A stretch of DNA of 64,000 bases, from NCBI RefSeq assembly GCF_036323735.1, contig NC_086032.1, positions 48,043,335-48,107,334 on the forward strand. The letters are read 5' to 3'. The stretch's first letter is position 1. Each line of letters opens with the position of its first letter. Made by a program: the position numbers and the translations under genes. Shown here in pieces: positions 36,201 through 48,000 of the stretch. The notes below the pieces were generated by a model. That model had not been told where the DNA came from and ran no database searches. It worked only from the letters and a program-made list of their open reading frames with translations. Source of the stretch: Rattus norvegicus. Lineage: Eukaryota; Chordata; Mammalia; Rodentia; Muridae.

Positions 36201-39200
36201 GGACTGTTCGGCATATAGAAAAATTTTCACGAATGGAATCAAAATTTCTAGGCGATTTCAGTGAGTTCCCAATGGGACATGCTTGTATGAGTTTGCATTT
36301 CATTATCGAGCAACATTTTAAGGAACAGACTCTAAGTATCATGGTGAATTGAGTTGGTTCCCAATAGGATTCGCATGTAATAAGCTTGTTATTCAAGATA
36401 GAGCAACGTTTTAACGAACTGAAACACTGTTTCTTTGTGAATTCAGTTAGTTCCTAGTAGCCTGCTCTTGTAATATGTGTACTTTGAAAGATTTATAAAA
36501 ATTTGGTGAGCCGAATCTGAGTAAAATGGTGAATTCGGTGAGTTCCCAGTAGGCCGCAGTAGTAATAAGTGGACTGTTCGGGATATAGAATAATTTTCAC
36601 CAATTGAATCAAAATTTCGAGGCAAATTCAGTGAGTTCCCAATGGGACATGCTTGTATGAGTTTGCATTTCATTATCGAGCAACATTTTAAGGAACGGAA
36701 TCCAAGTATCATGGTGAATTGAGTAGGTTCCCAATAGGATTCACCTGTAATAAGCTTGATATTCAAGATAGAGCAACGTTTTAACGAACTGAAACACTGT
36801 TTCTTTGTGAATTCAGTTAGTTCCTAGTAGCCTGCTCTTGTAATATATGTACTTTTCAAGATTTATAAAAATTTGTTGAGCCGAATCTGAGTAACATGGT
36901 GAATTCGGTTAGTTCCCAATAGGCCGCAGAAGTAATAAGTGGACAGTTCGGGATATAGAAAAATTTTCACGAATGGAATCAAAATGTCTAGGCGACTTCA
37001 GTGAGTTCCCAATGGGACATGCTTGTATGAGTTTGCTTTTCAATATCGAGCAATATTTTAGGGAACGGAATCCAAGAATCATGGCGAATTGAGTAGGGTC
37101 CCAATAGGATTCGCATGTAATAAGCTTGTTATTCAAGATAGAGCTACGTTTTAACGAACTGATACAGTGTTTCTTTGTGAATTCAGTTAGTTCCTAGTAG
37201 CCTGCTCTTGTAATATGTGTACTTTTCAAGATTTATAAAAATTTGGTGAGCCGAATCTGAGTAACATGGTGAATTCGGTTAGTTCCCAATAGGCCGCAGT
37301 AGTAATAAGTGGACTGTTCGGGATATAGAAAAATTTTCACGAATGGAATCAAAATTTCTAGGCGAATTCAGTGAGTTCCCAATGGGACATGCTTGTATGA
37401 GTTTGCATTTCATTATCGAGCAACATTTTAAGGAACGAAATCCAAGTACCATGGTGAATTTAATAGGTTCCCAATAGGATTCGCATGTAATAAGCTTGTT
37501 ATTCAAGATAGAGCAACGTTTTAACGAACTGAAACACTGTTTCTTTGTGAATTCAGTTAGTTCCTAGTAGCCTGCTCTTGTAATATGTGTACTTTTCAAG
37601 ATTTATAAAAATTTGGTGAGCCGAATCTGAGTAACATGGTGAATTCGGTTAGTTCCCAATAGGCCGCAGTAGTAATAAGTGGACTATTCGGGATATAGAA
37701 AAATTTTCACGAATGGAATCATAATTTCTAGGCGAATTCAGTGAGTTCCCAATGGGACATGCTTGTATGAGTTTGCTTTTCAATATCGAGCAACATTTTA
37801 AGGAAGGGAATCCAAGTATCATGGCGAATTAAGTAGGTTCCCAATAGGATTCGCATGTAATAAGCTTGTTATTCAAGATAGAGCAACGTTTTAACGAACT
37901 GAAACACTGTTTCTTTGTGAATTCAGTTAGTTCCTAGTAGCCTGCTCTTGTAATATGTGTACTTTTAAAGATTTATAAAAGTTTGGTGAGCCGAAACTGA
38001 GTAACATGGTGAATCGGTTAGTTCCCAATAGGCCGCAGTAGTAATAAGTGGACTGTTCGGGATATAGAAAAATTTTCATGAATGGAATCAATATTTCTAG
38101 GCGAATTCAGTGAGTTCCCAATGGGACACGCTTGTATGAGTTTGCATTTCATTATCGAGCAACATTTTAAGGAACGGACTCTAAGTATAGTGGTGAATTG
38201 AGTCGATTCCCAATAGGATTCGCTTGTAATTAGCTTGTTATTCAAGATAGAGCAACGTTTTAACGAACTGAAACACTGTTTCTTTGTGAATTCAGTTAGT
38301 TCCTAGTAGCCTGCTCTTGTAATATGTGTACTTTTAAAGATTTATAAAAATTTGGTTAGCCGAATCTGAGTAACATGGTGAATTCGGTTAGTTCCCAATA
38401 GGCCGCAGTAGTAATAAGTGGACTGTTCGGCATATAGAAAAATTTTCACGAATGGAATCAAAATTTCTAGGCGATTTCAGTGAGTTCCCAATGGGACATG
38501 CTTGTATGAGTTTGCATTTCATTATCGAGCAACATTTTAAGGAACAGACTCTAAGTATCATGGTGAATTGAGTTGGTTCCCAATAGGATTCGCATGTAAT
38601 AAGCTTGTTATTCAAGATAGAGCAACGTTTTAACGAACTGAAACACTGTTTCTTTGTGAATTCAGTTAGTTCCTAGTAGCCTGCTCTTGTAATATGTGTA
38701 CTTTGAAAGATTTATAAAAATTTGGTGAGCCGAATCTGAGTAAAATGGTGAATTCGGTGAGTTCCCAGTAGGCCGCAGTAGTAATAAGTGGACTGTTCGG
38801 GATATAGAATAATTTTCACCAATTGAATCAAAATTTCGAGGCAAATTCAGTGAGTTCCCAATGGGACATGCTTGTATGAGTTTGCATTTCATTATCGAGC
38901 AACATTTTAAGGAACGGAATCCAAGTATCATGGTGAATTGAGTAGGTTCCCAATAGGATTCACCTGTAATAAGCTTGATATTCAAGATAGAGCAACGTTT
39001 TAACGAACTGAAACACTGTTTCTTTGTGAATTCAGTTAGTTCCTAGTAGCCTGCTCTTGTAATATATGTACTTTTCAAGATTTATAAAAATTTGTTGAGC
39101 CGAATCTGAGTAACATGGTGAATTCGGTTAGTTCCCAATAGGCCGCAGAAGTAATAAGTGGACAGTTCGGGATATAGAAAAATTTTCACGAATGGAATCA

Positions 39201-42200
39201 AAATGTCTAGGCGACTTCAGTGAGTTCCCAATGGGACATGCTTGTATGAGTTTGCTTTTCAATATCGAGCAATATTTTAGGGAACGGAATCCAAGAATCA
39301 TGGCGAATTGAGTAGGGTCCCAATAGGATTCGCATGTAATAAGCTTGTTATTCAAGATAGAGCTACGTTTTAACGAACTGATACAGTGTTTCTTTGTGAA
39401 TTCAGTTAGTTCCTAGTAGCCTGCTCTTGTAATATGTGTACTTTTCAAGATTTATAAAAATTTGGTGAGCCGAATCTGAGTAACATGGTGAATTCGGTTA
39501 GTTCCCAATAGGCCGCAGTAGTAATAAGTGGACTGTTCGGGATATAGAAAAATTTTCACGAATGGAATCAAAATTTCTAGGCGAATTCAGTGAGTTCCCA
39601 ATGGGACATGCTTGTATGAGTTTGCTTTTCAATATCGAGCAACATTTTAAGGAACGGAATCCAAGTATCATGGCGAATTGAGTAGGTTCCCAATAGGATT
39701 CGCATGTAATAAGCTTGTTATTCAAGATAGAGCAACGTTTTAACGAACTGAAACACTGTTTCTTTGTTAGTTCAGTTAGTTCCTAGTAGCCTGCTCTTGT
39801 AATATGTGTACTTTTAAAGATTTATAAAAGTTTGGTGAGCCGAAACTGAGTAACATGGTGAATTCGGTTAGTTCCCAATAGGCCGCAGTAGTAATAAGTG
39901 GACTGTTCGGGATATAGAAAAATTTTCATGAATGGAATCAATATTTCTAGGCGAATTCAGTGAGTTCCCAATGGGACACGCTTGTATGAGTTTGCATTTC
40001 ATTATCGAGCAACATTTTAAGGAACGGACTCTAAGTATCGTGGTGAATTGAGTCGATTCCCAATAGGATTCGCTTGTAATTAGCTTGTTATTCAAGATAG
40101 AGCAACGTTTTAACGAACTGAAACACTGTTTCTTTGTGAATTCAGTTAGTTCCTAGTAGCCTGCTCTTGTAATATGTGTACTTTTAAAGATTTATAAAAA
40201 TTTGGTTAGCCGAATCTGAGTAACATGGTGAATTCGGTTAGTTCCCAATAGGCCGCAGTAGTAATAAGTGGACTGTTCGGCATATAGAAAAATTTTCACG
40301 AATGGAATCAAAATTTCTAGGCGATTTCAGTGAGTTCCCAATGGGACATGCTTGTATGAGTTTGCATTTCATTATCGAGCAACATTTTAAGGAACAGACT
40401 CTAAGTATCATGGTGAATTGAGTCGGTTCCCAATAGGATTCGCATGTAATAAGCTTGTTATTCAAGATAGAGCAACGTTTTAACGAACTGAAACACTGTT
40501 TCTTTGTGAATTCAGTTAGTTCCTAGTAGCCTGCTCTTGTAATATGTGTACTTTGAAAGATTTATAAAAATTTGGTGAGCCGAATCTGAGTAAAATGGTG
40601 AATTCGGTGAGTTCCCAGTACGCCGCAGTAGTAATAAGTGGACTGTTCGGGATATAGAATAATTTTCACGAATGGAATCAAAATTTCTAGGCGAATTCAG
40701 TGAGTTCCCAATGGGACATGCTTGTATGAGTTTGCATTTCATTATCGAGCAACATTTTAAGGAACGGAATCCAAGAATGATGGCGAATTGAGTAGGGTCC
40801 CAATAGGATTCGCATGTAATAAGCTTGTTATTCAAGATAGAGCAACGTTTTAACGAACTGAAACACTGTTTCTTTGTGAATTCAGTTAGTTCCTAGTAGC
40901 CTGCTCTTGTAATATGTGTACTTTAAAGATTTATAAAAGTTTGGTGAGCCGAATCTGAGTAACATGGTGAATTCGGTTAGTTCCCAATAGGCCGCAGAAG
41001 TAATAAGTGGACTGTTCGGGATATAAAAAAATTTTCATGAATGGAATCAATATTTCTAGGCGAATTCAGTGAGTTCCAAATGGGACATGCTTGTATGAGT
41101 TTGCATTTCATTATCGAGTAACATTTTAAGGAACGGACTCTAAGTATCATGGTGAATTGAGTCGGTTCCCAATAGGATTCGCATGTAATAAGCTTGTTAT
41201 TCAAGATAGAGGAACGTTTTAACGAACTGAAACACTGTTTCTTTGTGAATTCAGTTAGTTCCTAGTAGCCTGCTCTTTTAATATGTGTACTTTTAAAGAT
41301 TTATAAAAATTTGGTGAGCCGAATCTGAGTAACATGGTGAATTCGGTTAGTTCCCAATAGGCCGCAGTAGTAATAAGTGGACTGTTCGGGATATAGAAAA
41401 ATTTTCACGAATGGAATCAAATTTTCTGGGCGAATTCAGTGAGTTCCCAATGGGCATGCTTGTACGAGTTTGCTTTTCATTATCGAGCAACATTTTAAGG
41501 AACGGTCTAAGTATCATTGTGAATTGAACAGGTTCCCTTTAGGATTCGCATGTAATAAGCTTGTTATTCAAGATAGAGCAACGTTTTAACGAACTGAAAC
41601 ACTGTTTCTTGGTGAATTCAGTTAGTTTCTAGTAGCCTGCTCTTGTAATATGTGTACTTTTCAAGATTTATAAAATTTGGTGAGCCGAATCTGAGTAACA
41701 TGGTGAATTCGGTTAGTTCCCAATAGGCCGCAGTAGTAATAAGTGGACTGTTCGGGATATAGAAAAATTTTCACGAATGGAATCAAAATTTCTAGGCGAA
41801 TTCAGTGAGTTCCCAATGGGACATGCTTGTATGAGTTTGCTTTTGATATCGAGCAACATTTTGAAGAACGGAATCTAAGTATCATGGTGAATTGAATTGG
41901 TTCCCAATAGGATTCGCATGTAATAAGCTTGTTATTCTAGATAGAGCAACGTTTTAACCAACTGAAACACTGTTTCTTTGTGAATTCAGTTAGTTCCTAG
42001 TAGCCTGCTCTTGTAATATGTGTACTTTTAAAGATTTATAAAAATTTGGTGAGCCGAATCTGGGTAACATGGTGAACTCGGTTAGTTCCCAATAGGCCGC
42101 AGTAGTAATAAGTGGACTGTTCGGGATATAGAAAAATTTTCACGAATGGAATCAAAATTTCTAGGCGAATTCAGTGAGTTCCCAATGGGACATGCTTGTA

Positions 42201-43919
42201 TGAGTTTGCATTTCATTATCGAGCAACATTTTAAGGAACGGACTCTAAGTATCATGGTGAATTGAGTCAGTTCCCAATAGGATTCGCATGTAATAAGCTT
42301 GTTATTCAAGATAGAGCAAAGTTTTAACGAACTGAAACACTGTTACTTTGTGAATTCAGTTAGTTCGTAGTAGCCTGCTCTTGTAATATGTGTACTTTTA
42401 AAGATTTATAAGAATTTGGTTAGCCGAATCTGAGTAACATGGTGAATTCGGTTAGTTCCAAATAGGCCGCAGTAGTAATAAGTGGACTGTTCGGGATATA
42501 GAATAATTTTCACGAATGGAATCAAAATTTCGAGGCAAATTCAGTGAGTTCCCAATGGGACATGCTTGTATGAGTTTGCATTTCATTATCGAGCAACATT
42601 TTAAGGAACGAAATCCAAGTATCATGGTGAATTTAATAGGTTCCCAATAGGATTCGCATGTAATAAGCTTGTTATTCAAGATAGAGCAACGTTTTAACGA
42701 ACTGAAACAGTGTTTCTTTGTGAATTCAGTTAGTTCCTAGTAGCCTGCTCTTGTAATATGTGCACTTTTCAAGATTTATAAAAATTTGGTGAGCCGAATC
42801 TGAGTAACATGGTGAATTCGGTTAGTTCCCAATAGGCCGCAGTAGTAATAAGTGGACTGTTCGGGATATAGAAAAATTTTCACGAATGGAATAAAAATTT
42901 CTAGGCGAATTCAGTGAGTTACCAATGGGACATGCTTGTATGAGTTTGCTTTACAATATCGAGCAACATTCTAAGGAACGGAATCTAAGTATCATGTTGA
43001 ATTGAATTGGTTCCCAATACGATTCGCATGTAATAAGCTTGTTAATCAAGATAGAGCAACGTTTTAACGAACTGAAACACTGTTTCTTTGTGAGTTCAGT
43101 TAGTTCCTAGTAGCCTGCTCTTGTAATATGTGTACTTTTAAAGATTTATAAAAATTTGGTGAGCCGAATCTGAGTAACACGGTGAACTCGGTTAGTTCCC
43201 AATAGGCGGCAGTAGTAATAAGTGGACTGTTCGGGATATAGAATAATTTTCACGAATGGAATCAAAATTTCTAGGCGAATTCAGTGAGTTCCCAATGGGA
43301 TATGCTGGTATGAGTTTGCTTTTCAATATCGCGCAACATTTTAAAGAACGGAATCCAAGTATCATGGTGAATTGAGGAGGTTCCCAATAGGATTCGCATG
43401 GAATAAGCTTGTTATTCAAGATAGAGCAACGTTTTAACGAACTGAAACACTGTTTCTTTGTGAATTCAGTTAGTTCATAGTAGCCTGCTCTTGTAATATA
43501 TGTACTTTTCAAGATTTATAAAAATTTGGTGAGCCGAATCTGAGTAACATGGTGAATTCGGTTAGTTCCCAATAGGCCGCAGTAGTAATAAGTGGACTGT
43601 TCGGGATATAGAAAAATTTTCACGAATGGAATCAAAATGTCTAGGCGAATTCAGTGAGTTCCCAATGGGACATGCTTGTATGAGTTTGCTTTTCAATATC
43701 GAGCAACATTTTAATGAACGGAATCCAAGAATCATGGCGAATTGAGTAGGTTCCCAATAGGATTCGCATGTAATAAGTTTGTTATTCAAGATAGAGCAAC
43801 GTTTTAACGAACTGAAACACTGTTTGTTTATGAATTCATTAGTTCCTAGTAGCCTGCTCTTGTAATATGTGTACTTTAAAGATTTATAAAAGTTTGGTGA
43901 GCCGAATCTGAGTAACATG
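33201..43919. repeat. Left part of domain II, irregular cassettes
   Basis: Monomer starts are 33201 p, 33571 q, 33941 r, 34311 t, 34681, 35051 p-like, 35420 q-like, 35790 r, 36159 s, 36529 t, 36899 u, 37269 p-like, 37639 q-like, 38009 r, 38378 s, 38748 t, 39118 u, 39488 q, 39858 r, 40228 s, 40598 t/u hybrid, 40967, 41337 w, 41703 x, 42072 f-like, 42442 p, 42812, 43182 a-like and 43552 k/u-like. The cassette is recognisable but its length varies. The pair at 43182-43919 resembles the domain I a-k pair (ggcggcag, ttcatagtag, atatatgtac, then aaaatgtctagg). Confidence 0.83.
35152..39625. repeat. Tandem duplication of a 6-monomer cassette in domain II (2,219 bp)
   Basis: Sequence from about 35,152 to 37,406 reappears at 37,371 to 39,625, offset by 2,219 bp, and I found no difference in the parts compared. 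Shared private marks include gtggactattcg with cataatttc, the one-base loss gtgaatcgg, aagtatagtgg, caccaattgaatc, gcagaagtaat with gtggacagttc, and gagctacg. The match ends inside unit B of the monomer at 39,488, where catttcattat is replaced by cttttcaatat. A third, more diverged r-s pair follows at 39,858. Confidence 0.9.
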
Positions 43920-44659
43920 GTGAATTCGGTTAGTTCCCAATAGGCCGCAGTAGTAATAAGTGGACTGTTCGGGATATAGAATAATTTTCACGAATGGAAT
44001 CAAAATTTCTAGGCGAATTCAGTGAGTTCCCAATAGGACATGCTTGTATGAGTTTGCATTTCATTATCGAGCAACATTTTAAGGAACGGACTCTAAGTAT
44101 CATGGTGAATTGAGTAGGTTCCAAATAGGATTCGCATGTAATAAGCTTGTTATTCAAGATAGAGCAACGTTTTAACGAACTGAAACACTGTTTCTTTGTG
44201 AATTCAGTTAGTTCCTAGTAGCCTGCTCTTGTAATATGTTTACCTTTCAAGATTTATAAAAATTTGGTGAGCCGAATCTGAGTAACATGGTGAATTCGGT
44301 TAGATCCCAATAGGCCGCAGTAGTAATAAGTGGACTGTTCGGGATATAGAATAATTTTCACGAATGGAATCAAAATTTCGAGGCAAATTCAGTGAGTTCC
44401 CAATGGGACATGCTTGTATGAGTTTCCATTTCATTATCGAGCAACATTTTAAGGAACGAAATCCAAGTACCATGGTGAATTTAATAGGTTCCCAATAGGA
44501 TTCGCATGTAATAAGCTTGTTATTCAAGATAGAGCAACGTTTTAACGAACTGAAACAGTGTTTCTCTGTGAATTCAGTTAGTTCCTAGTAGCCTGCTCTT
44601 GTAATATGTGTACTTTTCAAGATTTATAAAAATTTGGTGAGCCGAATCTGAGTAACATG

Positions 44660-44752
44660 GTGAATTCGGTTAGTTCCCAATAGGCCGCAGTAGTAATAAG
44701 TGGACTGTTCGGGATATAGAAAAATTTTCACGAATGGAATCAAAATTTCTAG
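44660..44752. repeat. Subunit A (93 bp) of the representative monomer
   Basis: The unit begins gtgaattcggttagttccc, carries the ggccgcagtagtaataag block, and has the A/T tract gaaaaattttc about 60 bp in. Type-specific changes sit here: gaatttgg and ggcggcag (types a, c), loss of ttag (f), cggcatatag (g and domain II s), and gaataattttc (h and domain II t, p). Confidence 0.88.
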
Positions 44753-44844
44753 GCGAATTCAGTGAGTTCCCAATGGGACATGCTTGTATGAGTTTGCTTT
44801 TCAATATCGAGCAACATTTTAAGGAACGGAATCCAAGTATCATG
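44753..44844. repeat. Subunit B (92 bp) of the representative monomer
   Basis: The unit begins gcgaattcagtgagttccc. It exists in two main forms across the window, cttttcaatat and catttcattat, about 45-55 bp in. It also holds the domain I-specific aatttgacatg form (types a, b, c) and a one-base deletion giving gggcatgc, a SphI site, in types d and i and in domain II type w. Confidence 0.88.
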
Positions 44845-44937
44845 GCGAATTGAGTAGGTTCCCAATAGGATTCGCATGTAATAAGCTTGTTATTCAAGAT
44901 AGAGCAACGTTTTAACGAACTGAAACACTGTTTCTTT
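44845..44937. repeat. Subunit C (93 bp) of the representative monomer
   Basis: The unit begins gcgaattgagtaggttccc (usually gtgaattg), so it lacks the EcoRI site found in the other units. It carries the HindIII site in gtaataagcttg. Its A/T block reads gagcaacgttttaacg. Diagnostic variants include gtaaaagcttg (type h), ttactcaag with accaactg (types e and k), and aagcgtg (type a). Confidence 0.88.
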
Positions 44938-45029
44938 GTTAGTTCAGTTAGTTCCTAGTAGCCTGCTCTTGTAATATGTGTACTTTTAAAGATTTATAAA
45001 AGTTTGGTGAGCCGAAACTGAGTAACATG
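44938..45029. repeat. Subunit D (92 bp) of the representative monomer
   Basis: The unit usually begins gtgaattcagttagttcc; this monomer has the variant gttagttcag typical of domain II type q. It holds the conserved tagcctgctcttgtaat block, an A/T-rich stretch based on tttataaaaattt, and ends at gagtaacatg, the monomer boundary used here. It is the most AT-rich of the four units. Confidence 0.88.
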
Positions 45030-48000
45030 GTGAATTCGGTTAGTTCCCAATAGGCCGCAGTAGTAATAAGTGGACTGTTCGGGATATAGAGAAATTTTCA
45101 TGAATGGAATCAATATTTCTAGGCGAATTCAGTGAGTTCCCAATGGGACACGCTTGTATGAGTTTGCATTTCATTATCGAGCAACATTTTAAGGAACGGA
45201 CTCTAAGTATCGTGGTGAATTGAGTCGATTCCCAATAGGATTCGCTTGTAATTATCTTGTTATTCAAGATAGAGCAACGTTTTAACGAACTGAAACACTG
45301 TTTCTTTGTGAATTCAGTTAGTTCCTAGTAGCCTGCTCTTGTAATATGTGTACTTTTAAATATTTATAAAATTTGGTTAGCCGAATCTGAGTAACATGGT
45401 GAATTCGGTTAGTTCCCAATAGGCCGCAGTATTAATAAGTGGACTGTTCGGCATATAGAAAAATTTTCACGAATGGAATCAAAATTTCTAGGCGATTTCA
45501 GTGAGTTCCCAATGGGACATGCTTGTATGAGTTTGCATTTCATTATCGAGCAACATTTTAAGGAACGGACTCTAAGTATCATGGTGAATTGAGTCGGTTC
45601 CCAATAGGATTCGCATGTAATAAGCTTGTTATTCAAGATAGAGCAACGTTTTAACGAACTGAAACACTGTTTCTTTGTGAATTCAGTTAGTTCCTAGTAG
45701 CCTGCTCTTTTAATATGTGTACTTTTAAAGATTTATAAAAATTTGGTGAGCCGAATCTGAGTAACATGGTGAATTCGGTTAGTTCCCAATAGGCCGCAGT
45801 AGTAATAAGTGGACTGTTCGGGATATAGAAAAATTTTCACGAATGGAATCAAATTTTCTGGGCGAATTCAGTGAGTTCCCAATGGGCATGCTTGTACGAG
45901 TTTGCTTTTCATTATCGAGCAATATTTTAAGGAACGGACTCTAAGTATCATTGTGAATTGAATAGGTTCCCTTTAGGATTCGCATGTAATAAGCTTGTTA
46001 TTCAAGATAGAGCAACGTTTTGACGAACTGAAACACTGTTTCTTGGTGAATTCAGTTAGTTTCTAGTAGCCTGCTCTTGTAATATGTGTACTTTTCAAGA
46101 TTTATAAAATTGGTGAGCCGAATCTGAGTAACATGGTGAATTCGTTTAGTTTCCAATAGGCCGCAGTAGTAATAAGTGGACTGTTCGGGATATAGAAAAA
46201 TTTTCACGAATGGAATCAAAATTTCTAGGCGAATTCAGTGAGTTCCCAATGGGACATGCTTGTATGAGTTTGCTTTTCAATATCGAGCAACATTTTGAAG
46301 AACGGAATCTAAGTATCATGGTGAATTGAATTGGTTCCCAATAGGATTCGCATGTAATAAGCTTGTTATTCTAGATAGAGCAACGTTTTAACCAACTGAA
46401 ACACTGTTTCTTTGTGAATTCAGTAAGTTCCTAGTAGCCTGCTCTTGTAATATGTGTACTTTGAAAGATTTATAAAAATTTGGTGAGCCGAATCTGAGTA
46501 AAATGGTGAATTCGGTGAGTTCTCAGTAGGCCGCAGTAGTAATAAGTGGACTGTTCGGGATATAGAATAATTTTCACGAATGGAATCAAAATTTCTAGGC
46601 GAATTCAGTGAGTTCCCAATGGGACATGCTTGTATGAGTTTGCTTTTCAATATCGAGCAACATTTTAAAGAACGGAATCCAAGTATCATGGTGAATTGAG
46701 TAGGTTCCCAATAGGATTCGCATGTAATAAGCTTGTTATTCAAGATAGAGCAACGTTTTAACGAACTGAAACACTGTTACTTTGTGAATTCAGTTAGTTC
46801 GTAGTAGCCTGCTCTTGTAATATGTGTACTTTTAAAGATTTATAAGAATTTGGTTAGCCGAATCTGAGTAACATGGTGAATTCGGTTAGTTCCCAATAGG
46901 CCGCAGTAGTAATAAGTGGACTGTTCGGGATATAGAATAATTTTCACGAATGGAATCAAAATTTCGAGGCAAATTCAGTGAGTTCCCAATGGGACATGCT
47001 TGTATGAGTTTGCATTTCATTATCGAGCAACATTTTAAGGAACGAAATCCAAGTACCATGGTGAATTTAATAGGTTCCCAATAGGATTCGCATGTAATAA
47101 GCTTGTTATTCAAGATAGAGCAACGTTTTAACGAACTGAAACAGTGTTTCTTTGTGAATTCAGTTAGTTCCTAGTAGCCTGCTCTTGTAATATGTGTACT
47201 TTTCAAGATTTATAAAAATTTGGTGAGCCGAATCTGAGTAACATGGTGAATTCGGTTAGTTCCCAATAGGCCGCAGTAGTAATAAGTGGACTGTTCGGGA
47301 TATAGAAAAATTTTCACGAATGGAATCAAAATTTCTAGGCGAATTCAGTGAGTTCCCAATGGGACATGCTTGTATGAGTTTGCTTTTCAATATCGAGCAA
47401 CATTTTAAGGAACGGAATCCAAGTATCATGGCGAATTGAGTAAGTTCCCAATAGGATTCGCATGTAATAAGCTTGTTATTCAAGATAGAGCAACGTTTTA
47501 ACGAACTGAAACACTGTTTCTTTGTTAGTTCAGTTAGTTCCTAGTAGCCTGCTCTTGTAATATGTGTACTTTTAAAGATTTATAAAAGTTTGGTGAGCCG
47601 AAACTGAGTAACATGGTGAATTCGGTTAGTTCACAATAGGCCGCAGTAGTAATAAGTGGACTGTTCGGGATATAGAAAAATTTTCATGAATGGAATCAAT
47701 ATTTCTAGGCGAATTCAGTGAGTTCCCAATGGGACACGCTTGTATGAGTTTGCATTTCATTATCGAGCAACATTTTAAGGAACGGACTCTAAGTATCGTG
47801 GTGAATTGAGTAGGTTCCCAATAGGATTCGCTTGTAATTAGCTTGTTATTCAAGATATAGCAACGTTTTAACGAACTGAAACACTGTTTCTTTGTGAATT
47901 CAGTTAGTTCCTAGTAGCCTGCTCTTGTAATATGTGTACTTTTAAAGATTTATAAAAATTTGGTTAGCCGAATCTGAGTAACATGGTGAATTCGGTTAGT

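Larger units (their letters stand above)
44660..45029. repeat. Representative 370 bp monomer made of four related ~92 bp units
   Basis: This near-consensus monomer shows the internal structure best. It divides into four units, each starting g(t/c)gaatt or a close variant, then a (t/g)agttcc-like block, then a middle A/T block followed by cgaa-like sequence: A 93, B 92, C 93 and D 92 bp. The alternating 93/92 spacing and shared landmarks show that the monomer is an old tetramer of a 92-93 bp sequence. Units now differ far more from each other than the same unit differs between monomers, so the 370 bp tetramer is the unit that has been amplified. Confidence 0.93.

Noticed and set aside
43192..43918. 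Possible gene in the longest open frames (106 and 118 codons)
   Set aside because: These are the ordinary satellite frame extended by chance loss of the usual stop (ttcatagtag instead of ttcctagtag, or a small deletion near 43,840). They contain no known motif.
44670..44897. Recurrent minus-strand open frames of about 75-118 codons, one in most monomers
   Set aside because: They recur once per monomer because the monomer recurs. The common 75-codon frame starts at TTG, not ATG. It stops at the same TAA in unit A. A 370 bp repeat is not a multiple of three, so frames cannot run through monomers, and one-base deletions between copies shift the frame freely. Nothing suggests selection for protein.
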